Below are positions 14,001 through 25,100 of a DNA stretch of 64,000 bases, one piece after another; positions within the stretch are counted from its first letter, which is position 1; every line of letters begins with the position of its first letter. Below the pieces are notes generated by a model. That model was not told the DNA's origin, did no database searches, and saw nothing but the letters and a program-made list of their open reading frames with translations. A program made the translations under genes and the position numbers. Source of the stretch: Paraspadella gotoi (taxonomy: Eukaryota > Chaetognatha); NCBI GenBank assembly GCA_051294375.1, contig CM119263.1:11881130-11945129 (forward strand). Direction: 5' to 3'.

Positions 14001-16865
14001 ACATCACGCGGGAAGACAAAGTGTTCGGACTGCAGCCAGCCGCGTCGAATGAGAATGAAAGAAGGTTTTTAAAATTCTTGGCTATTAGATTAAATAATAT
14101 ATATGAAACAAAATTATTTTAAACTATGTCTCAAAATAAAAAAAAAGATTTTTTTATATTTTCTGTATCTCACCGGGTTATTTTGAATATTATTTTTTGG
14201 TCAACTATATATATTACGATTCTCTTGTGGCGTACCTTATATATATTTCAAATATGTCTAGAACTTTATTAATCTATGGTTTCTTGGTATTAATTACTTA
14301 TATGCTAATCACTTCCAAGACGAGTATAGATCAGAATGTGAGGTTGTATAGTCGCCTTTTTTTTATTATTATTAAATTTAAAATGCTAAAGAGTCAATAT
14401 AGATGCTTTAAGAATATCTTATGGTCTTTATTTTTTGTCTTCTTAGCACAACCGAGAGAAATACATGCGGCTTAGGCAAACGAAGTAGCCAGATCTACCA
14501 CATTGGAAATCATCCAGGTCACGGCTACAGGTAAGAATCATAGAGAGAGAGAGAAAGAGAAAATAAGAGAAAGTATTTTAAAGGGAGGTCGAGCTCTTTT
14601 TGGAAAATATTAAAAAATTCATTTGGATGGGTAGATATAAGCATAATTGAATAAAAACTTATACTAATGTTAAAAATTATAAAAGCTACATTTGGGAGTG
14701 AAGAACTTTTGCAAGCACCCACAGAAAGCTAAGCAAGCTTTTGTAACCTCGCCCGGTAAGAAAGGCTCCATTCATTTAAAGTCTAGGGGTTAACAGTCAG
14801 GAAAACAGAGGAGCAACAATTTCTATGTCGTCACATTTTTTTTTTAATTTTCTGCTAAAATTTTTTTTTAGTTTTCTTGAGGAACGACACTAAAAAAATA
14901 AACAAGTGATGGAAAAAGAATTAATTAAAACAGTTATCGGACCATTTTTGAGTTAAATTAGGTATCGATCGAAAGAAAAGCGCCCAGTTTTGTAATATAA
15001 CTTTTTCATCTAAAACCGCTCTCGAGTTGTAGGTACTTGAACTTTTTCCGAAATTTGCAGGACCACCTTGTATACTTTTTAGGACCTCTAGTTGAATGCT
15101 TATCAAGTAATATATTTATATTGTTAGGTTCTTCTTTAAAAACAAATTTACAAAAAAGCTTAGCGGCATAACCTACCAGCCCTCCTGTGCTTTCCCGGTT
15201 CGATCCTGTTCCACTGGCAAAGCATACAGTGCCAGTTAAACGTGTCATGAGGCGGCCACTGTGTTTCCGAAGCCCTCGTTTTGAGTTACCATATATTTTC
15301 GCTTTCTAAAATCAGGCTTTGTGGCGGTATATTCACACCGCCTCACGTCCACCATCGTTCAGCCAAATCCATTGGCTCAGAGGGGGAACACACCATCCCA
15401 GGCGTAGTGCTCCATCCACAGTCCTAATGACTTCCCTCTGCGTTGGCAAAGCGAGACCGTCCTAGGGTAACCGCGCCAGTGACTGGATGCGTCACTGAGG
15501 GTCGGAAGCCCCCAAAGCCAACAGTGAGATGCCCCATCCCAATGGGCATCACAGGCAACCCGGCTGTTGCCATAGCTTACCTTTCGTTAGTAGATTGGAA
15601 CGGGCTGCTTGCATTTGTAGTAAAGAGACTTCCGTCCTTCCTTTTCTCCTTCTCCTAAGTTAATAAATCTGCTCTGACACGGAAGCGAGAAATTTGTCGT
15701 AAATTAAACTACAGCCATGTTGCGCTTTCAGTCTTTTTCCTTTCCTTCGCGTTTGCGTCGTCCTTCCCTTGAATTTTATTTTAAAATATAGTATTTTCGC
15801 TACGTCTTTCCCTTCTAATTCATCTAGAATATAGTATTTTTTTATAATTATTAATTCCTTTTAAGTTTGTATTATTGGATGGAAATAAAAAAAAATTCGG
15901 TCTTGAGATTGCCCGTAAAACCTTATTCTTATCAAGCTAAGCTGTCAAGTACACACATTATCCAAAAATTTATTTCATTTATTATCTTATTTATTATATA
16001 ATCCTTTGTGTTTTTACAAGGTAAACCTAAGAAATATGCCTTATTAATTTTTGAATTTTAAAACTCCAGGGCAGACAGCGAGGACGAAGACGACACTCGT
16101 TCAAGACTTCGAATTCCTGGCGCGCCAGCGATTGCCAATCTGCCTCCGGGAGTGACTGGAACTCTCGGCAGACTGCAGATAAATGAGAACCAGGTATATC
16201 CGTAAAGATTTTTATTTCTATCTCATTCCATCTCATTAAATTAAAAAAAAAAAAAGATAAAGTGTTAAAACGTATTCTTTTCAAGCGATTAATTTCTCAG
16301 CAGGGTGACTGGCGACAATCTGTGGGTTCATCGAAAACTCTTCCCAGTCACATTAACGGTGGGAAATTCCTTCGATCTCATCCTCAAAACAATGGGGGTA
16401 AGAAAAAAAATTGTAAAATTATCGTCTGCTAAAATTTAGCCACGATTCTTAGGTTCGAACTTTATAGTGTATATTATATACATAGTAAATCAATCGCAAC
16501 TCGGTTTCCTATGTCTTTTTTTTTTTTAATTTGAATATTTTACTTTTAGGTTTACCATATCAACAGTCCGACGATGAAAAGAACCAAACGTTCCATTCCA
16601 TTGCGCAATTTCAAGAGATGCAGCAACAACAGCAGCAGCAGCAGCAGGTTCCTTTAGCCAGTTACATTACATATCCATTGAAAGCCTTTAATGGGAGAAT
16701 TTAAGGGAACGATTAATCATTAAAAATCGCTGGAGGGGAAAATCCGCCACATAATTGCATGAAACAGCTTTTAATTATCATCTCTTTCTCTGTCTGTCGT
16801 GCTGCTTTTTCTCAGTCTTTTTCTCAGTCTCTCTCCCTCTCTCTTCTCTCTACGTCTTTCCGTCT

Positions 16866-16926
<61 letters not shown>

Positions 16927-17006
16927 CTCGGTAACTTGAGTTTTAACACTGCATCCTTTCCTTTCCTTTAAATTTTAATTTCTCTCTCTCGAATTTCTCT
17001 TATTCT

Positions 17007-17098
<92 letters not shown>

Positions 17099-20000
17099 CG
17101 CAGCATTTATCTCGTATGGCTTCTGCTAACCCGCACGCATGGGGGGTCGGGTGTGGTTTTCCGGGCTCGAGTCCCCCTGGGCCCGGCGGGTTCCCGGGCT
17201 CGAGCCCCCGGGATCCTGCGGCTTCCCAGGATCGAGCCCACGGGCCGGTGTCAAGATGTTACCTCCGAATCTCCCGCCGGCCAGGAGAGAGTCGGACTCC
17301 TCGTCTTCATTGTCGAGGGAACAGGTAAAAACGGCGGTCGGAGGATTTGAGGAAAGGTGAACGGAAAGTTTGGGAAATAAGAAGAAGAAAGATAACAATG
17401 AATGGCTTTGGAAGGGTTGGATGGGAAAGGAATCAAGTAATGAGATCAGTTTTGGATGAATAGTACGAATAAGTAAAGGATGTAATCTGTAATATCGAGG
17501 ACCACATTGGCTGATTATATTATTAGATTGTAAATTATTTGTAATGTGATTGTGAATTCTTAGATTATGAATGATGAGTGTAAGAAATTATTAGACGTTT
17601 CCTAAAAGGTTTCAAGGTTTCAAGGCTCGGAAATTGAACTTGACTGCTAGGAGAATGAAAACTGCATATCAAAATATTGAATAGTGTATCATAAACATTG
17701 AACAATGTTGTACGTGTAAAACGTAATTTAAAAACTTACTATTTTTAATTTCTCAGATTTTGTATTTGGCCAAGTTCATAGTAATATTTTTTTTTAGTTT
17801 TGAAAGCAAAACCGAATTCCTCATAACAAGTTTATAAAAGAGAAAAAACTATATTTGTTATAATGAAATGAATTTATAATATTGGCTAAATATTTTAATT
17901 TTTAAAAGTTTTTAACCACTATTTTAACTGTTTTTTTAATGATAATTATTTTTATTTCTATCAAATTCCATTAGGAATTCCAATCTGCTTTCAAAATTAA
18001 CAAAAGATTTTATATTATAGGCAATGGGCTGATGCGAAAATTTAAATAGAAAAAAAAAATTTATATTCACCGGTTTAAGACTGTTCTTGATCTACATGAT
18101 TTTTAAATTTTTACTACGCTTTCCTCTTGAGATATTCAACACTATTATTAGATTAAAAAGATTAAAAATACCGACACATGCGGACCTTTGATTTGACTGT
18201 CTGTATTTCTCGCGATTTTTTCTATTTAGAACAATCATTTTTTAATGCGCTTTGGTTTCATACCCCATCATTTCTCGTTCATTTTTAACTTCCCCTTTTT
18301 TTCTTCCCCTTTTTCTGCCTCCTCTCGTCTCTTCCCATTTTTTTGCCTCCGGGCGAAGGTCCCCATTCCCAAAATGCCTTTGATGCGACCATCGCGCCCT
18401 TCCTCTGCGCACACCTTGCCCGGTCACAATGGGCAGGCCCCTCCTATGTTGCAGTCGGGAATGGCGCCCGGGATGGCGCCCGGAGCAATGCGCCCCGTTG
18501 CGGGAATGAACAGAATGCCCCAACCGGTAAAAAAGTCTAATTCGTTGAAAAATGAAAATTATTTTTTAGAAAATAAATAGCGACTGAAAGAGGTCAAGAA
18601 TAAGAACTTTTGTCAATTAAAAATATTTAAATCGCTTTTTAAGCTGATTTTCCGAGATATTTCGTGTGCATAACTAGACCCAAAGTTAGGTTTGGGCACC
18701 TCCCAAAATGAAACTTTATATATTTTTGGAAAACGTCCAGAACACAAAAATTTGCTCAAATGACTCTAAACCACAGTAATTGATTTTCAATATTAATTTA
18801 ATGAAAAGATCATTATGGGATGGTTTAACAGTTTATGTAAATTTTTAATACCAAAATATTTATATTTTATAAACGTTAGGATTATTTTTTTAAATTTTTT
18901 CATGATAAAACAGAATCCCTCAAAAATTGAAAATTTCCAACAATAAAAAATGCATTATTTAGTAATATTATGTATATAGTATTTTAACATATTTATGAAT
19001 AACAATGTTTCCTTAAACTTATAAATTTTACGCTAGCATTAGTCATGACCGTACTAAACTTAGCAAGCTTTAAATGTCAATTTTATACTTAATGTATTTT
19101 TGGAAGGCTTTTGCTTCCGGTGATTTACTTGTGATTTTGTCAAAAAGATAATAACCAGAGTTCGGGAGAGAATACAGAGAGATACAGAGAATACAGAGAA
19201 ATACAGAGCCATAATGGGTGCTGTTCTCTGCCTGTCATAGCGAAAGAATTGTTTTAACATGTAATAATTCACTAAAAGGTATAATTTATTCACAAGATGG
19301 CTTTTTTTCATCATTACCGTGGACATAAATTTAATTAAGTAACAGTTGGATTTCACTACCTTTTGACTCACATACATTTACTTACTCCTCGTTTTAACCG
19401 CTTTCAAAGAGCAAAGAGCCCCCAAGCACTCCCCATTCCACAAACCACTCTGCGGGAGCCTCAAAGGTTCAACCCAGCCCCACTACATCCCAAAAGTCCC
19501 CACACCACACTCACCAAAAGGCGGTAATTTTCTTTTCGTTTTTTTTTCTTGTTCTTTCCCGCATGGAGGTTTTCTTATAGGGGATCGGATTTTTATTTAA
19601 AACTTATGTTAAATTTGAGATAGACAGTTTTTGGTGGTAGCAGTATTTACTTTTTTGCCAATATTTCAATTTACATTGAGAAATCACTTTTTAAGACAGT
19701 TCAAATGAGATTAACACCAAAATTAAAAATATAGGAGTCAAAGGGAGACAGAGAGAGAGAGGTACAGAGGAAAAGAGTGAGTGGCAAAATTCATAAGCCA
19801 TTATGGGGACAAACAGAGGATGAAAAAAAATATAGAAAAATTATAGGGCTTTGAGGTCCGACCATCGGAACATCATAAAGCGACAGAATAAAAAGACAGG
19901 AAGCATTTGGGCAATACCCAAAATCGCGAAAAATGCTTGATTAGATGCTTTGATTAGAAACTGACGATCCTCTTGCACATTGCATTGCAAGTGCCTCGAC

Positions 20001-22146
20001 CACCATCTTAAAGTGAAGGAATCCCTATGGATTCGCCGCATGGACTATGGCCGCATGGCTATGGCAACTATTTTGAGACCGATGCATGAAACCCGCTCCT
20101 AAAAATATGAAAAAACTTGTTTGAGATTCATGGTGGAGTGAGGAGCCAGGGCTATGCCCTACATTTTTTTGCCCTCTGTTTGTCCCCATAATTCCTTTTG
20201 AAATATGCCTCTCGCTCACTTCCTCTGTCCCTCTCTCACTCTCTGTCTCCCTTTGACTCCTATATTTTTTATTTTGTGTTAAGCTCATTTGTACTGCCTT
20301 GAAAAATTATTTCTCAATGTAAATCGAAATATTGGCAAAAATTTAAAAACTGAACTTGTGTCCCCCATTAAAAACTGTCTTATCTTAATATATTTCACCT
20401 GTGCATAACATGTGTCTCTTCAAAATTTAGTTTCAATTTATTTTTTTTTTTTTTTGATCTCATGTAAGAAATAAACAATATATGTTATAAAAGATTTTTA
20501 TGCGAGGTTGTCTGTCTGTTTAATGTTATTGGGAAATATAAGCTTTCTTTATTGCTTATGTTAGTTTTTTCATAATAAATAAATTTATTGCTAGCTATGA
20601 AAGCTAGCGACTTCTTCTGAATCAACCTTGTATTCAAATAAAATAGCATATATAAAAGCACATTTGTAACTAAAAACTATATCCGATCCCCGCAAATACT
20701 TAGTATTAGTCAGTAGTTGAAAATTTGTTGCGTATTTTTTGTAATCTATATTTTATAGCGTTTATAAAAGCAGTCGACAACAATCTAAACCTGAGCTAAA
20801 AAAATTGTTTTCTCGATTGATTATAAATCAAGAACCAAAGGAATATTGGTTTGTTAATGATGTTTAAGTGTTAGACCACTTTTCTGATTCTTTTTTATAC
20901 TTAAACAATTTTTTACTAAAAACAAAAACCCTTATAGACATGGATAATTTTTAAAATTAAATATTGTTTTTTTTTATTCTTAGCTTTGTGCGGATTTGTT
21001 GTGGCCTGCAAAAAATGGAAAAAACATTCAGTTATGGACGATTATAATTTTTATTGTAAATTCAGGCTCTCAATCAAGGCTGTCACACTGTCTAGTTTAT
21101 TCACAGTATCTGGCTTCCTTATCAATGAAGTGATATAATATTTCAAAGAACGTTTCAATTGATTAAAAGAACAGCTCCGTTAGAAATTAGGTCGGATAAT
21201 ACTATATTTTACTTCACACTAGCATCTTAATACAATGTTATGAAATTGGTTCAACCATTATGAAATTATTTATTCATTTAATAAATATGCTAGCTTGCCC
21301 CTGACTTTGGAGAGGATATTTCAGGCTATTTCATCTTTGGCCGTAACCGTTTTAAGCAAAAGTAGAAGAAGAATATATTTTTTCAAGAAATTTAAACAAA
21401 GACCTCTGTATTATCGCTTGTGTAAGTAATGTAACTCAAATGCTTACACTCATGATCATTTTTTCAGTAATTCCCAATTCATAAGTGTTCGTGGAAGTTG
21501 TGATCAGTTCTATTGTTTTTACAGAAAACTTCTACCTCTAGTCTAAGTCTAAGATTACGAATGGTCACGATTTCTATGCCGCTTCGCTTTTGTAAAAATA
21601 AAATCATTATTATTTTCATATTTTTATTTTCATGTTTTAATATTCATTTACAGATATAATATGGTTTCTTAGTTGTTAGGTTATTTAAAAAAATGTAACG
21701 ATTCAAGTCTGATATATATATATATATATTTTTTTTTTTGACAGAAAAGTCAACCTGCGAAATACTCGGAGGAAGACAACGAGAAGGTCGACGACAACGG
21801 TTCGCCCGTCGACATGCCCGTCAACTCGGCCCGACCGCCCTGCCTCCCGGCTCAGAGTGCGCCGCCACAGAGCATGCCGACTCAGAGCATGCAGTCCCAT
21901 GGAATGCTGCCTCAAAACATGTCGCACGGTTTACCATCGCAACAGCCTGGGATTCCGTCGCAACCGGGCATGCCGCAGTCCGGAATGTCTTCTCAGCAGG
22001 GAGCACCGCAGAAAAATATGGCGCCTTTAAATCTGGGTCAACCAACGCCACCGGCGCCGCAAATGGAGGACGAGCTCTTTGAAGAGGAAGTTAAAAGGGA
22101 GGAGATGAGAAAAAGAGAAATAGAGGTAAGTTTATGTGTGTGTTTG

Positions 22147-22198
<52 letters not shown>

Positions 22199-25100
22199 GC
22201 CTATATAGAAATAGCAGGAATAAAAAAAAGTTTTTAAATTTGAGGAGTCATTGCATGCAGTGTTCAATTATTAACGAAGAAACCGTTGAATTTGGGTACA
22301 AATACAGTATATTTTTATAACGATGATATGCCGAAAAAAATCGAAATATTGTCAATATTGTCAGTAAAAAAAATTATTCACTTGTAAAGCAATTGGACGG
22401 TTCTTTATCAAAAAAGTTCTGTTTTTCCCCTAATAATAACTTAACCTTTCTCTTTAACTCTTTTAACGCTGCCGCCTTCATTCATATTCTTCAGCGCAAT
22501 CGATTGGTAAACTAATTCTCCTTTAGTTTTCTAAAAAAAAATTAATTTTAGCTGCGGGCCTCTCAGCCTCTGGGTTTTATTTTATTTCCTTATTGTTCTT
22601 TTTTTTTCTAAGGAGCGACAAGAAGAATTGCGCCGTAATTCCGAATACCTCCGCGAGATGGAACGACGACAACAGCGACGTTCCATGTCTCCGCCCGACA
22701 ACCGATCCGCCCATCTACAAGTAAATAAATCCCAATCCCGATTATTGGACGATTTTCTACAATCAGAATGGAATACAAATATAATTTTTGTCTGGGGGTC
22801 CTAAATAATTTTTAAAGTTTTTAAAGTAGTATAGTATATAGTATATATTATCAACGATAAAGCTGAAAAAGCATAAAAATATATTACATTTATGAAATTG
22901 ATACAACCAATATGGACTTAGTTATTTTGATGTAGTGATATTAAGTCACTACAAAATATTTATTGTAATATAATTATAGAATAGTCAATTTTCAAAATTT
23001 ATTTTAAAATGTTTTATTAATGATCCAGTTTTCTCATAGTAAAAGGAGGAAACTAAATCCTTAATAAAAATTTAAAAAATCAGATCAAATCAGATCAAAT
23101 CAGATCAAAAATATAAAACATGTCATCAAAAATTCTGATGTCTCCAGTTTCTTTTTTTTTTTTTAAATAAAAAAAAATATATATATATAAAAAGAGAGCA
23201 ATAATAGTTAGTGACTGAACCGTTCAATATAAGTATTAAGTAGTCCCTGAGCTCCGGATCAAGCTGTAACACCGTGTTTGGCGACCTTGGCGACCCTCTG
23301 GGCTAGAACCCCGGACCTTTGGATTGAGAGGCGAAGGACTTGCCTCCTGCTCCAATGGCCGCTGAGGAACCTTTGATAGATTTTAGTCCACCATAATGAT
23401 TATATTGATTTCATGATTATTATAAAACACCAATTTATAATTTTAAATTGAAAGAAACTATCAGGAATCAAAAGGTAAATAATCTACCATGAAATAAACA
23501 GTCGATAGCGCAATGTTTTGTTGCGGCAGAATACTCCATTTCCGACGGGTTTACACCCGCAGCGCGCGTCGATCGCCGGTGCCAGCGAAGAACTCTCCAC
23601 TTCTGGTCTCCAGATCCATGAACAGAATCCGCCAGTCTACCATCACCAGGTTAGTCGAATTTTTGGTGTTTAGATGTTACGCGTGATTCGTAAACCACTA
23701 TTTTTGTTTTTTTATCTACAGCCTCAGCCCCTGCACTTCGCTTCGCCTACTTCGGTACCTGGTCAACAGCATGCTCTGCACCAACAGCATCAACAGCAAC
23801 AGCCGCAACAGATACCGCAGCCACATCAGCAGATGGTTGTCGGCATGGCGACCGGGCCGCCGGTGCCGACCGGAGTCGTGAGTCCTCAGAAAGGTGCTAC
23901 AATGCCGTTCAACGGCGTGCAGGTGAGAACGTCCTTGTGGGTGCACTGGCAAAGTTACCAACGAAAAAAATATGTATTTAAATAAGAGTTTCTCCGCCGT
24001 TCACCCCCTTTACCCTCGACTCTTCATCTGAATAAGGTCTTCCCCCAACCCTCGATGACCCCCCGGCGCGAGCCTCCGTCCTCTTCTTCTCCGCCATTGG
24101 CCCCGGCCAACAACTCTTTCGTTGACGCCTCGACTCCACTGACGAATCCATACATGGATCAGCCCCGCCCGGCCCCGTCGGGCATCGAGCAGACAGAGCC
24201 GGTGTCGGACTCTCGATCCGAAGGTCGCCGGGAAAAGGGCAACGGCGTCGAGAGCGAAGAAGGGGCGCCGAGAAAGGGAACCGGAGAAGATTTGATCGGC
24301 AAGGACGTCGTTGGCGACCTGGGCAAAAAAGATGAATCAACGCCGGATGGCGCGCCGGAAGGGATTCAGTTTCAGGTTCGGAAGTGGGAGCGAAGGTTAA
24401 CCAGTCTTTCCTAACTGTCGATAAATGAGCACTCTTAGCTCCCTTCGCTTCTCTTTCTACCCTAGCTCCCTAACCGGTTATCTATTGCCCACGCCCCTCT
24501 CCCTTCAGGTTCGTCTCGCGCCATGCGGCGCCACTTTTGACGGACCAACGACGCCGTCGACGACGAATCAAATGACGACACAGGAGGCTGACGCTCTTGC
24601 CATGGCCGCTGCGGAACAGGCCGTCGCTTATCAACAAATGCAACAACAGCAACAGTTTCAACAGCAGCAGTTGCAGCAACAACAACTACAGCAACAACAA
24701 CAACAACAGCAACACGTTCAACAGCATATACAACATCAGCAGCAGCAGTTGCATCAACAGCAGATGCAGCAGCAACAATTGCAACAACAACAAATGCAGC
24801 AGCTTCAACATCATCAGCTTCAACAACAGCAACAACAACAACAACCTCAGTCCTATTATGCGGCAGCAGCGGCCGTTGCACAAACTTCGTACATGGATGC
24901 CCAACACCAATACTCATACGTAAGTGTAGGTTTTCAGGATGGCGTAAACACGCCTCACAGTAGAACAAGTTTGAGCCAACAATGTCGGATCTGCCTTCGA
25001 TAATTTAGCGGTAAGCAGCTAATTAAATGATAAGTCATGATGAATCTTTTAATTTGTGATCATCATATATCATAACATAAATCATAACAAAATTTTGAAT

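Noticed and set aside
12797-14064. A second PDZ domain in afadin
   Set aside because: The copy includes near-identical introns and starts at an N gap, so contig overlap explains it better than exon duplication.
24462-24968. Long minus-strand frames opposite the polyQ exon
   Set aside because: They are Val/Ala- and Leu-rich shadows of the CAA/CAG repeat; the plus Gln frame is spliced in phase with its neighbours.
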